Source: Paenibacillus amylolyticus (lineage in GTDB: Bacteria; Bacillota; Bacilli; Paenibacillales; Paenibacillaceae). Taken from it: a DNA stretch of 64,000 nucleotides. The notes below the pieces were generated by a model. It did not search any database. It was not told where the DNA came from and saw nothing but the letters and a program-made list of their open reading frames with translations. The stretch lies in NCBI RefSeq assembly GCF_001570725.1, contig NZ_BCNV01000005.1, positions 783,462-847,461 on the forward strand, given 5' to 3'. Every line of letters starts with the position of its first letter. The stretch's first letter is position 1. Below, in pieces: positions 25,529-34,913 of the stretch. The translations under genes and the position numbers were made by a program.

Positions 25529-28500
25529 GTGGCGCCATTCACAATCATGGATATTAAATTGCTGTGCGGGGTCACGGCATTCAAGCGTGGAGAAGATTAT
25601 AACCAATCTGGCAGGGTGACCAATCTGGTGGTCAGTGAAGATCAGCTCCATTACGAGGCACAGGTACGTGGATCGGAGCGTTATCAGGTGACGGTGGATG
25701 TAGATGGATCGGGTGAGATTGTGGCAGGCTGCAGCTGTCCGGGTGATGGCAGGCATTATGACTATTGCAAACATGTGGCCGCTGTCCTGTTGGCTATTCA
25801 CGAATGGGGTGAGCAGCAGGAGCGTAATGCCACGATTGCTTCGGGGAAGACCTCTCCGCCTTCTACAGGCCAAGTACCTGGTTCCACCAGCTCAGGTTCC
25901 AAGTCCAGGGTAGGGACGCTGGTCGAAGAGAGCATGTGGGAGCGCCCTCAGTCTGCTTCACAACGAGAGCAACTGAATAATGCTCCAGAGCTTCCTCCGG
26001 CTCACTTTGCCCAGGCAGGTCGTCCAAGCTCAGCTTCGGGTTGGGGCCGATCAGCAGATAAACCTTCTTACCGTACGGCGGATCAGATTCTGTCTATGTT
26101 TGCCAAGGATCGGAGAACGCTGCACGGAAATGACCGTAAATACACCGCTCCTGTCAGCCGATCCTCCTTGCGGGAAGAGTTGCAGATTCAGTTTATACTC
26201 AAGCTGATACAAGTTCACAAGGGTGGCGGGAAACTCGCTCTTGAATTGAAAGTGGGTAACAAACGTCTGTATGTGGTGCAGAAAGTGAAGCAATTCCTGA
26301 ACTGCATTGAGAAGGGCGAGCCGATGTCATTTACCAAGTTGTTCCACTATGATCCGCTGATGCATGTTTTCACACAGCAGGATCAGGCGATTCTCTCGAT
26401 GCTTATTCGAATGAGACAGAGTGAGGAGGCGTATCGCCAATCTATTTCCGGTTATTTGGGAGCTTCGGATGGACGTGATATTTTAATTGCTCCGCTCGTA
26501 TGGAAACCGCTGCTGGAATTACTACTCCAGGCTGACAGCCGGATGGAGGGCACGGGATTCGCCAATGGACCACTCACGCTCGGTGAGGGAGTACTGCCTT
26601 TATTTTACCGGATTGCCCAAGGAACAAATGAGGGATATCAGCTTGAAATTTCCGGATTGCGTGAGCTGATTCTTCTTCCTGCCTATGATGCTGCCGTAGT
26701 GGAAGGACAGTTGCATATGTTGGAGCCGATGCAGATGCGAAGTCTGGAGGATTTGAGTGGGGCACTCACTTCTTATGGGATCAAGGAAAGCATCGATATC
26801 TCGACCCAACAGGTAGATGAGTTTGTTCAGCATGTCGTGCCAGAACTGCGTACGCTCGGACATCTGTCCATTGATTCACAGGTGCGTGAACAGATTGCGG
26901 AACCGGAACTTTCACCGAAGCTCTACATCGACTTCTATCGTGAACGGATCACAGCGCGTCTGGAATTCGACTATGAGGTCATGGTTATTAATCCGCTGGC
27001 AGAGTACTTGATAGATGAAGAAGAGAAAAAAGTTATTTTGGTGCGTGACCGATACAAAGAGCGAAATCTGATTGAACGGCTCGATCGTTCTTTCCTGGAA
27101 CGTGATGGTAGTGTCTGGGCGAGTGAACGGGAAGATGCCATCTATGATGTCATGTATCATCTCTTGCCTGAGCTTGAAAAACAGGTAGACATCTATATGC
27201 CAAACGCCGTGAAGGCCATGGTGCAATCCTATCCCACACCGCCGAAAGTACGAGCAGATTTGGGGAGAGGACTGGACTGGCTGGAGATTTCATTCGAGAT
27301 GGAAGGTGTGGACGAGCAGGAGCTTCAGGAACTCATGCGTCGCATTGTGGAAAAAAAACCATATTTCCGTCTCAAGAACGGTGTTTTTCTCTCGCTTGAA
27401 AATGAAGGTGCAGACAGCTTCGCTCATATGGCCGATTCACTCGGACTTGGAGCAGGTGACATTAAGAGCAGCCATATTCGGCTGCCAGCTGTCCGGGCGT
27501 TACAATTGCCAGGCAGGGATGAGGTTTCCGGTCATGTGAAGTGGGGAGGCTCCCTGAAACGTTTCCTCGATGATCTGCGAGATCCCGAGAGGATGGATTT
27601 TGCATTGCCGGAAGCTCTCACTCCCATCCTGCGGGATTATCAGAACAGCGGATACCAGTGGCTGCGTACCCTCGCTTATTATCGTTTTGGCGGCATTCTC
27701 GCGGATGATATGGGTCTTGGCAAAACGTTGCAAAGCATCGCCTATATCACAGCGGTTCTTCAAGAGAAGCCTGAGTACAATATGGACCATACGGGCGGTG
27801 ATAAATACCGGGAGAGCGGATCATTACGGGGTGGTGAAACGCTAGCGACTTCCGACATCGATCCCGAAACTGGACTCCCATTGGATAAGTTGGCTTCAGA
27901 GAATACAGAGGGTTTATGGTCCACAATGCAGCAGGATGAACTGACGATCCGAACGAGGGTCATTCATCCTCCTGTACTGGTCGTAGCGCCTGCCTCACTG
28001 ACCTATAACTGGGCTAATGAGTTTACGAGGTTCGCTCCGCATCTGAAAGTGCTGATCGCAGCAGGCCAGAAAGAAGAGCGAGCCAATATGCTTTCAGGCA
28101 TGGATGAGGCAGATGTGATTGTGACGTCGTATCCTCTGTTGCGACGGGATCTGGACACTTATCTAGGCCGAACATTCCATACGCTCATTCTGGATGAGGC
28201 TCAGGCAATCAAAAATGCTTCTTCCCAGACCGCGCAGGCGGTCAAACAGATTCAGGCCCCGCGCCGTTTTGCACTCACAGGTACGCCTGTGGAGAACTCG
28301 TTGGATGAATTATGGTCCATTTTTGAAGCTGTGTTCCCTGGGTTGTTTCCAAGTTACAGAAGATTCCGCGATCTTCCTCCGGAACGGATCTCGCGGATGG
28401 TGCGTCCGTTTATTCTGCGCCGCCTGAAGAAGGATGTGCTGGAAGAATTGCCGGATCGCATTGAAACGGTACAGCGGTCAGAGCTTACGGTTGAACAGAA

Positions 28501-29176
28501 GAAACTGTACGCCGCGTACCTCTCTGAGCTTCAGGATGAAGCATCTAAGGACATGGAGGATAACGGTTTCCAGAAGAACCGTATCAAAATTCTGGCAGGC
28601 ATTACGCGTTTGCGTCAGTTGTGTTGTCATCCGGCGCTCTTTGTCGAAGGGTACCAAGGCGATTCCGGGAAAATGGAACAGTTGCTCGAAACGGTCGAGG
28701 ATTGTTTGGCTGCAGGCAAACGTATTCTTATCTTCTCCCAATTTGCGAGCATGTTGAACCTGATTCGTCAGACGCTCGCAGCACAGGGAAGAAATCTGTT
28801 CTACTTGGATGGTCAGACCCCTGCACAGAGCCGTGTTGAGATGTGCCGCAGATTTAATGAGGGCGAAGCTGAACTGTTCCTGATTTCACTAAAGGCTGGG
28901 GGAACAGGGCTAAACTTAACGGGCGCAGATACCGTTATATTATATGATCTATGGTGGAATCCCGCGGTGGAAGAACAAGCCATTGGCCGTGCCCATCGTA
29001 TGGGACAGAAACAAGTGGTGCAAGTCATCCGCCTGGTTACCGAGGGTACGATCGAGGAGAAGATTTTGGAGCTCCAGCAGCGGAAGAAGGACTTAATTGC
29101 CGAAGTGATCGAACCGGGAGACGGGGGATCGACGACCTTATCCGAACAGGATATCCGCGAATTGTTGATGGTATAA
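25529..29176 (+). CDS. SWI2/SNF2-family DEAD-like helicase with N-terminal SWIM zinc finger
   Basis: 1215 aa from GTG 25529 (AGGAGG nine bases upstream). A SWIM finger lies near the N-terminus (CSCPGDGRHYDYCKHVAAVL, residues ~70-90), followed by a low-complexity Ser/Pro linker (~105-190) and a SNF2-associated middle region. The SNF2 ATPase then shows Walker A DDMGLGKTLQSI, motif II DEAQ, motif III ALTGTPVEN, and the helicase C-domain with QAIGRAHRMGQ. A ~50-residue acidic insert (~755-805) sits between motifs I and Ia. Bacterial homologues are HepA/RapA-like or DNA-remodelling proteins of uncertain role. It stands alone between two terminator-bounded genes. Confidence 0.95.
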   Translation: MAPFTIMDIKLLCGVTAFKRGEDYNQSGRVTNLVVSEDQLHYEAQVRGSERYQVTVDVDGSGEIVAGCSCPGDGRHYDYCKHVAAVLLAIHEWGEQQERNATIASGKTSPPSTGQVPGSTSSGSKSRVGTLVEESMWERPQSASQREQLNNAPELPPAHFAQAGRPSSASGWGRSADKPSYRTADQILSMFAKDRRTLHGNDRKYTAPVSRSSLREELQIQFILKLIQVHKGGGKLALELKVGNKRLYVVQKVKQFLNCIEKGEPMSFTKLFHYDPLMHVFTQQDQAILSMLIRMRQSEEAYRQSISGYLGASDGRDILIAPLVWKPLLELLLQADSRMEGTGFANGPLTLGEGVLPLFYRIAQGTNEGYQLEISGLRELILLPAYDAAVVEGQLHMLEPMQMRSLEDLSGALTSYGIKESIDISTQQVDEFVQHVVPELRTLGHLSIDSQVREQIAEPELSPKLYIDFYRERITARLEFDYEVMVINPLAEYLIDEEEKKVILVRDRYKERNLIERLDRSFLERDGSVWASEREDAIYDVMYHLLPELEKQVDIYMPNAVKAMVQSYPTPPKVRADLGRGLDWLEISFEMEGVDEQELQELMRRIVEKKPYFRLKNGVFLSLENEGADSFAHMADSLGLGAGDIKSSHIRLPAVRALQLPGRDEVSGHVKWGGSLKRFLDDLRDPERMDFALPEALTPILRDYQNSGYQWLRTLAYYRFGGILADDMGLGKTLQSIAYITAVLQEKPEYNMDHTGGDKYRESGSLRGGETLATSDIDPETGLPLDKLASENTEGLWSTMQQDELTIRTRVIHPPVLVVAPASLTYNWANEFTRFAPHLKVLIAAGQKEERANMLSGMDEADVIVTSYPLLRRDLDTYLGRTFHTLILDEAQAIKNASSQTAQAVKQIQAPRRFALTGTPVENSLDELWSIFEAVFPGLFPSYRRFRDLPPERISRMVRPFILRRLKKDVLEELPDRIETVQRSELTVEQKKLYAAYLSELQDEASKDMEDNGFQKNRIKILAGITRLRQLCCHPALFVEGYQGDSGKMEQLLETVEDCLAAGKRILIFSQFASMLNLIRQTLAAQGRNLFYLDGQTPAQSRVEMCRRFNEGEAELFLISLKAGGTGLNLTGADTVILYDLWWNPAVEEQAIGRAHRMGQKQVVQVIRLVTEGTIEEKILELQQRKKDLIAEVIEPGDGGSTTLSEQDIRELLMV

Positions 29177-29251
29177 TGGAGTCCAAGCATCCTAGAACTC
29201 AGAATCATTAAATATATTAAAATATGTATCTAGCAAAAGGAGTAGGTTCGT

Positions 29252-30130
29252 ATGCAAATTCGTAAAGCAATTATTCCAGCCGCAGGGCTGGGTACCCGTT
29301 TTTTGCCTGCCACCAAGGCGATGCCGAAAGAAATGTTACCCATCGTGGACAAGCCGACGATCCAGTACATTATTGAAGAAGCCGTAGCTTCTGGCATTGA
29401 AGATATCATTATTGTGACGGGTAAAGGGAAACGGGCCATTGAAGATCACTTCGACTATTCTTTTGAGCTGGAGCAGAATTTGGCGGGCAAACAGAAATGG
29501 GACCTACTCAACGAAGTACGCAAGCCCTCTGAGATGGCAGACATTCATTATATCCGCCAAAAGGAACCAAAGGGACTTGGTCACGCCATCTGGTGCGCAC
29601 GTAAGTTTATCGGCAACGAACCTTTTGCCGTCCTGTTAGGGGACGACATTGTGGAAGCGGACCATCCCTGCCTGAAGCAGATGATCGAGGTCTATGATGA
29701 ACTGCAATCTCCAATCGTTGGTGTACAGCCTGTCGATTGGAATGAGGTATCCCGCTACGGGATTGTAGACGGAGAGTTGCTGACCCCTACCGATGAACGG
29801 GTTTTTCGTGCTCGCCGCTTAATTGAGAAACCAAAGACTGAGGATTCCCCGTCTAATCTTGCTATTATGGGACGATACATTCTTACACCGGATATCTTCG
29901 AGATACTAGGTCAACAATCTGCTGGCGTGGGGGGCGAAATCCAACTCACGGATGCCTTGTCCCGATTGAATGAGCGGCGGCAGATTCTCGCATATCATTT
30001 TGATGGTCTGCGTCATGATGTTGGTGAGAAGTTAGGTTTTATTGAGACATCGATTCATTATGCGTTGCAGCACCCGGATTTGCGGGAGGATTTGTTGGCG
30101 TACCTGAAGAAGATAGTGGCGTCGAACTAA
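29252..30130 (+). CDS. galU: UTP-glucose-1-phosphate uridylyltransferase
   Basis: 292 aa, typical GalU/GtaB. The N-terminal nucleotide-binding loop is IPAAGLGTRFLPATKAMPKE. The catalytic Lys region EKP is at VDKPTIQYI, and GDDIVEADHPC is the metal-binding segment. It makes UDP-glucose for wall polymers and is probably the first housekeeping gene of the surface-polysaccharide locus that follows. The AAAGGAG ribosome site and the strong bidirectional terminator after it indicate a single-gene transcript. Confidence 0.97.
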   Translation: MQIRKAIIPAAGLGTRFLPATKAMPKEMLPIVDKPTIQYIIEEAVASGIEDIIIVTGKGKRAIEDHFDYSFELEQNLAGKQKWDLLNEVRKPSEMADIHYIRQKEPKGLGHAIWCARKFIGNEPFAVLLGDDIVEADHPCLKQMIEVYDELQSPIVGVQPVDWNEVSRYGIVDGELLTPTDERVFRARRLIEKPKTEDSPSNLAIMGRYILTPDIFEILGQQSAGVGGEIQLTDALSRLNERRQILAYHFDGLRHDVGEKLGFIETSIHYALQHPDLREDLLAYLKKIVASN

Positions 30131-30152
30131 TATATTTCTAATGAATAAGATC

Positions 30153-30195
30153 AAAAAAAAAGGTTTGCCCTCTGAAGAGGGCAAACCTTTTTTTT
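30153..30195. terminator. Bidirectional terminator between galU and the ligase-like gene
   Basis: A long stem (GGTTTGCCCTC / GAGGGCAAACC with A-run and T-run flanks extending it) with a TGAA loop ends both converging transcripts. Confidence 0.95.
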
Positions 30196-30229
30196 GTATG
30201 GAGTTATAGAGGACAAGTATTGCATTTTA

Positions 30230-32695
30230 TTAGAAATTCAGTTCTGCTATCTGTTTAATCTCGTCTGCTTCGTTAGGTTCGACAGCGATAAGCTTATCAT
30301 ATATAGCTTGATCTTGTTGTCCATCCTTCGTTAGAGCGGCAAGGTACCAACGAGCAACCTCACGGTTGGTAGCATCGGTCAGATCCTCTGCAATCCCATC
30401 CTTAAGGATAGAAGCAGCTCCAGCTGAATCATTTAACATATATTTTATTTTCCCTGCGTTCAGAATCATTGTTGGAGTGAGCTCGAATGGCTGCCCTTGG
30501 AGCTGTCCTTCAGGAAGAGTCTGTAGATGCTCTACTCCATCAATAACATGCTGATAGGCTCTCAGGCCTGAAGTGAAATAAGATTCCTTCTTAGCTGTAT
30601 CGCCTTGTCCGAGCGCTTGATATCCAAGATCAAATGAGCGGCTAATTAGCTGTTCGTACCATTCCATATCCCAGATATAGTTGTTGGCATATTCTTTTTG
30701 AAGAGTATAGGCCAGTTCATTATCACCTTTAAGCTCATAGAGTTGAATCAACTGTTTAACCATACCTTTGTTGTAGGGTTCTGCCTTTAGTCCTTTTTGA
30801 AGAAGATCTACGCCAGCATTGTAGAACTGATCATCTTGTGTTTGTTGAAAACCTTGTTGGTATAGCGAAGAAAGCGTCAGCAGGGAATCAGAATGTGCAC
30901 TGCGAATGGCTAGGTCCTTATCCAGTGGAGCTTTGATTTCCTCAAAAGATTGGCTGGCTTCTGCAACTTCCTTCGCTGCATACGCATAATGATTTGCTTG
31001 CAAAAAGCGCACGGATACAATCAACAGTACAATGATCGATACTCCGGCAATAGCGGCATAGATTCCTCGGGCAGCAGATGAGCTTACTTTGAAACGCTGA
31101 ATTGGCCTTGGGTCAATCGCTGCCGCCATGCCCCCAAACCCGATAAACACCAGCATGCCAATGAAGACGTAACTCATATTGAAATCGAGAAGACTCAATA
31201 CCAGAATAGTCATGGACAAAATGAAAAATAAAAAATGTGACTCTCTTTCGCCTTCTTCTCTTCGCAAGTAGCTGCGAACGAATTTATAGAAGATATACAG
31301 AATAAATGACATGAAAATGATAAATCCGATAATTCCGACTTCCACCAAGTACTGCATAAAGAAGTTATGCGCCTGCGCACTAACATATGGATTGTTCTGA
31401 TACTTCTCGTACAGCGCGTTCCAAGCCCCACCACCTGCACCAATCAATGGGTAATCTGCAATGACTTTGGCGGCATCTTTGTAGAAGGTGATTCGTTCAA
31501 GAACACTGTGCTGTTGGAAGTTGATATTCTCAAGTCGTGTGCTAATGCTGTCCGGCAAAATGTTACGCACGCCCGTACCGAGCAAAAGCACGGCAACAAC
31601 AACGGTTAGAACTACAGAGCCTAGTGGAATCCATAGACTTGACGCTTTTCTAGTCGACCAGGATTGGAGCTTGCCTTCAAGTCTAGGGGCTACAAAGCAC
31701 TGGATGACCCAACACAACAAAGCAATAACAAGAGAGGCTCCAATGAGGATCGCCCAGCTCTTAGCTGCAAGAGAACCTGTGAATTGCTTTTGTAATTCAA
31801 GTCCTGCAGTATTAATTGGGTTTAAAACCAGCAGAGTACCAAACGCTGAAACCCCGCAATAGATAAACCATAAAATTTGTTTGGCTGGTTTAAGCAAGAG
31901 TAACAGGATAACAAATACGATAGGCAACATAACAAGTCCTGTACGCGAGAGCGTAAGTAGTAGCGACAGAATAATCGGTACAAGCATGAAGCCATGCAAC
32001 AGTTGTGTTAGTGCTCTTTTGGAACGAATCATGCTGAAGATCGAAATAAATAGAAATGCCATTAGAAATGCTGCGTATGTATTGGGATACTGAAACACGG
32101 ACGCAAGCCGGGCACCATTGGAATCATTCCAGATGGCCTGATTATACACCCCATTAACTACACCGGCAGAGAACCATCCAACTAGTTTACCTGTAAATTT
32201 GAAGGCTCCCAGCCAATTTAACAAACCAAAACTGACAATAACATATGCAATTCCTATTAAGGAAGATTGTATGATATGATTGATTTTGTTGTTTTGGAGC
32301 AGGTACATCGTCATTACAAAAATCATGGCATAGATACATTGGATGAGAAGCATGTTATTCGCCAAGTATTCTGATGCTGCATTAATGAGTGATAGTACAT
32401 AGGTAAGAGGAAGTAATAATACCGTTACTTTCAACCAATCCTGTTGTGTTTCCAAATTAATTCTTTTGAAGTAAACGGCTACCCAAAGGATGAACAGGAG
32501 GGTTGTAATGATAACAGCCCAATAAATGGGTGCCTCAAATTGAAGCAATTGACCGTTAAATAGCGCAACTTGGAAAGCGGACCAGAGTAAAAATAAGATA
32601 AGTCCTATGGATAATGACCATAGGAGCATCGATGCCGAATTGGTTTTAGCCTTACTCGACGTTTTCATTTGTTTCCCGTATACTGGATTCGACAA
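30230..32695 (-). CDS. O-antigen ligase/polymerase family membrane protein with C-terminal TPR region
   Basis: The start is TTG 32695, nine bases after AAGGAG; the open frame continues 11 codons upstream to another TTG with no ribosome site. This gives 821 aa. About 12 membrane segments lie in residues 20-520, with the Wzy_C/WaaL-type extracytoplasmic loop (~395-450; the core IGAGGGAWNALYEKYQNNPY, then QAHNFFMQYLVE) before the last helices. A soluble C-terminal region (~560-821) has TPR-like helical repeats. In ABC-exporter systems such proteins ligate finished glycan to its acceptor, and in S-layer glycan clusters a homologue is the protein glycosyltransferase. It is transcribed opposite to the rest of the locus. 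Confidence 0.85.
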   Translation of the reverse strand: MSNPVYGKQMKTSSKAKTNSASMLLWSLSIGLILFLLWSAFQVALFNGQLLQFEAPIYWAVIITTLLFILWVAVYFKRINLETQQDWLKVTVLLLPLTYVLSLINAASEYLANNMLLIQCIYAMIFVMTMYLLQNNKINHIIQSSLIGIAYVIVSFGLLNWLGAFKFTGKLVGWFSAGVVNGVYNQAIWNDSNGARLASVFQYPNTYAAFLMAFLFISIFSMIRSKRALTQLLHGFMLVPIILSLLLTLSRTGLVMLPIVFVILLLLLKPAKQILWFIYCGVSAFGTLLVLNPINTAGLELQKQFTGSLAAKSWAILIGASLVIALLCWVIQCFVAPRLEGKLQSWSTRKASSLWIPLGSVVLTVVVAVLLLGTGVRNILPDSISTRLENINFQQHSVLERITFYKDAAKVIADYPLIGAGGGAWNALYEKYQNNPYVSAQAHNFFMQYLVEVGIIGFIIFMSFILYIFYKFVRSYLRREEGERESHFLFFILSMTILVLSLLDFNMSYVFIGMLVFIGFGGMAAAIDPRPIQRFKVSSSAARGIYAAIAGVSIIVLLIVSVRFLQANHYAYAAKEVAEASQSFEEIKAPLDKDLAIRSAHSDSLLTLSSLYQQGFQQTQDDQFYNAGVDLLQKGLKAEPYNKGMVKQLIQLYELKGDNELAYTLQKEYANNYIWDMEWYEQLISRSFDLGYQALGQGDTAKKESYFTSGLRAYQHVIDGVEHLQTLPEGQLQGQPFELTPTMILNAGKIKYMLNDSAGAASILKDGIAEDLTDATNREVARWYLAALTKDGQQDQAIYDKLIAVEPNEADEIKQIAELNF

Positions 32696-32758
32696 GGTAC
32701 GAGTCTCCTTTTCTTGTAGATACGACAATATTTTATCACAATCTCAATTCATAAGGCT

Positions 32759-32785
32759 ATTATATCAGTTTTATTTAAATGGTAA
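32759..32785 (-). promoter_or_regulatory. Candidate promoter for the ligase-like gene
   Basis: On the minus strand TTACCA (32780-32785) and a perfect TATAAT (32759-32764) are separated by 15 bp. The spacing is short, so this is tentative. It overlaps the ribosome-binding region of the divergent wzm gene. Confidence 0.35.
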
Positions 32786-32799
32786 TGGAGTGAAAAAAG

Positions 32800-33594
32800 T
32801 TGGATTTATTATTAGACTTATTTAGAAATAGGAGAATGCTATTCTCACTTTCCTTTAATGATTTTAAAACAAAGTACACGGGATCTTTTTTCGGTGTATT
32901 ATGGGCTATCGTTCAACCACTAGCAACAATTTTTGTCTTCTGGTTTGTTTTTCAGGTCGGATTGAGAACGACGCCTACGGATAACAATGTGCCGTTTAGT
33001 TTGTGGCTAATTTGCGGTCTTGTTCCGTGGTTCTTTTTTTCTGATGCCTTATCCAATGCAACCAATAGCTTTTATGACTATAACTATCTAGTGAAAAAGA
33101 TCGTGTTTAAAGTAAGTATGTTGCCCTTGATTAAGGTTATCTCTTCCTTGTTTATTCATATTGTATTTCTCTTGTTTCTTTTAATAGTGTATCTGGCTTA
33201 TGGCTATTCTATTAGTTGGATTTCCATTATTTCGATACTCTATTTTTCGTTTAGCACATTTTTACTTGTGACCAGTATCAGCTTTATCACCTCATCGGTA
33301 GTGCTTTTCTTTAAGGATCTTGGGCAAATTATTAGCATTGTTCTTCAATTTGGAATGTGGCTGACGCCAATCATGTGGTCCACTGAGCTGATTCCTGAGC
33401 ACCTGCAGTGGATTTTTAAGATTAATCCGCTGTATTACATTGTCCAAGGCTATAGAAGCTCTCTCTTATACGATAAATGGAGTGCAGAGGTTCTAGCGAT
33501 GACTCCATGGTTTTGGATCGGGGTGGTAGTTACCTTCATCTTAGGGTTACTGTGCTTTAAGAAATTGAAGCCCCACTTTGCTGATGTATTATAA
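32800..33594 (+). CDS. wzm: Polysaccharide ABC exporter, permease (Wzm/TagG type)
   Basis: 264 aa with six membrane helices in the ABC2_membrane fold. The N-terminal amphipathic segment (LLLDLFRNRRMLFSLSFNDF) and KTKYTGSFFGVLWAIVQPLA are typical of Wzm, TagG and KpsM. It starts at TTG 32800 after GGAGTG at 7-bp spacing. It opens the plus-strand polysaccharide operon and forms the transmembrane half of an exporter for undecaprenyl-linked glycans with the Wzt protein encoded 17 bp downstream. Confidence 0.93.
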   Translation: MDLLLDLFRNRRMLFSLSFNDFKTKYTGSFFGVLWAIVQPLATIFVFWFVFQVGLRTTPTDNNVPFSLWLICGLVPWFFFSDALSNATNSFYDYNYLVKKIVFKVSMLPLIKVISSLFIHIVFLLFLLIVYLAYGYSISWISIISILYFSFSTFLLVTSISFITSSVVLFFKDLGQIISIVLQFGMWLTPIMWSTELIPEHLQWIFKINPLYYIVQGYRSSLLYDKWSAEVLAMTPWFWIGVVVTFILGLLCFKKLKPHFADVL

Positions 33595-33611
33595 GGGGAA
33601 AGAGGTCAGTT

Positions 33612-34868
33612 ATGGATAATGTATCAATAACAGTGAATAATGTTAGCAAGCAGTATAAGCTTTATGAGAAGCCTATAGATCGGCTTAAAGAGTCACTTCA
33701 TCCGCTTAATAAGAAATATCATAGAAGTTTTGATGCTTTAAAGAATGTAAACATAGAGTTGAGAAGGGGGGAGACCATCGGTATTATCGGTAAAAATGGT
33801 TCCGGGAAGTCAACCTTGCTCAAGATCATAACAGGTGTGCTATCTCCAACCTCTGGAGAAGTGATTGCACGTGGTAAAGTCTCTGCTCTGCTGGAATTAG
33901 GGACTGGCTTTAATCCAGAGTTTACAGGGATGCAGAACATTTACCTTAACGGCAGCATTATGGGGTACACTAAAGAGGAAATGGAAACGAGAGTTCCAAA
34001 CATCCTGGAGTTCGCTGGAATTGGGGACTTTATTCATCAGCCAGTAAAATCCTATTCTAGCGGTATGTTTGCCCGATTGGCCTTTGCAGTTGCAATTAAT
34101 GTAGAGCCGGAAATACTCATTATTGATGAAGCACTGAGTGTAGGGGATTTTGTATTTCAGAATAAATGTTATTTGAAAATACAAGAGCTACAGAAAAAAG
34201 GTATTACTATTTTGCTAGTCACACACAGCAATCAGCAAATTATTAAGTATTGTGACCGAGCCATCCTTTTAAATGAAGGGAATGTAATTGAAGACTCTTA
34301 TGATGTTGAGCGTGTTGTATTCCACTACGAAGAGTTGATGAGAAATGTAAATCACAGTAGTAATGAGGATTCGGAGCAATCGTATCATGCCGAAGTGAAT
34401 CCTGTTCAAGCTAATGAAGAAATGAACGAGCACCGGTTCGGAACACATACAGCATTTATTAATGATGTGTTTATTACCAGCAAAGAAGGAGTATGGGAGG
34501 ACGATCTGATCCTGAAATCAGGCTCTCTTGTACGTTTGAAAATAGCAATTGTCGCCGAACGCATCTTTGAATCTGTTGTCATCGGAGTCTCATTCAAAGA
34601 TGTTAATGGTGTTGTGTTGTGGGGCGATAACTCATTAGAGGCCGGTCAATCTATCTCTTTGAAAAAAGGTTGGAATTACTTCACTTTTGAATTCAACATG
34701 ATTTTTTCCCCTGGGGAGTATCTATTGTATTTGGGGTTGGCTGATATCAGTACGGAGCCTAGAGTTGAGCTTGATCAAAGGTGGCCCGTCAAAAAAATCA
34801 ATGTGATTAGTACTCGAAATATGGCTGAGGGCTATATATATGCTCCTGCTAAATTGTTCATTGATTAA
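33612..34868 (+). CDS. wzt: Polysaccharide ABC exporter, ATPase with C-terminal carbohydrate-binding domain (Wzt)
   Basis: 418 aa. The ATPase domain (~1-250) has Walker A GKNGSGKST, signature YSSGMFARLAFA, Walker B ILIIDEALS and the H-loop LVTHS. A linker (~250-275) precedes a C-terminal beta-sandwich Wzt_C domain (~275-418, with GVSFKDVNGVVLWGDNS). In Gram-negative O-antigen systems this extra domain binds the cap at the non-reducing end, so only finished chains are exported. Its presence implies that the exported polymer carries a terminal modification, which is relevant to the Kdo genes just downstream. Confidence 0.95.
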   Translation: MDNVSITVNNVSKQYKLYEKPIDRLKESLHPLNKKYHRSFDALKNVNIELRRGETIGIIGKNGSGKSTLLKIITGVLSPTSGEVIARGKVSALLELGTGFNPEFTGMQNIYLNGSIMGYTKEEMETRVPNILEFAGIGDFIHQPVKSYSSGMFARLAFAVAINVEPEILIIDEALSVGDFVFQNKCYLKIQELQKKGITILLVTHSNQQIIKYCDRAILLNEGNVIEDSYDVERVVFHYEELMRNVNHSSNEDSEQSYHAEVNPVQANEEMNEHRFGTHTAFINDVFITSKEGVWEDDLILKSGSLVRLKIAIVAERIFESVVIGVSFKDVNGVVLWGDNSLEAGQSISLKKGWNYFTFEFNMIFSPGEYLLYLGLADISTEPRVELDQRWPVKKINVISTRNMAEGYIYAPAKLFID

Positions 34869-34913
34869 TTGTTCTATACTATCTAATTTCATAACAGTTT
34901 CGGAGGGATTTAT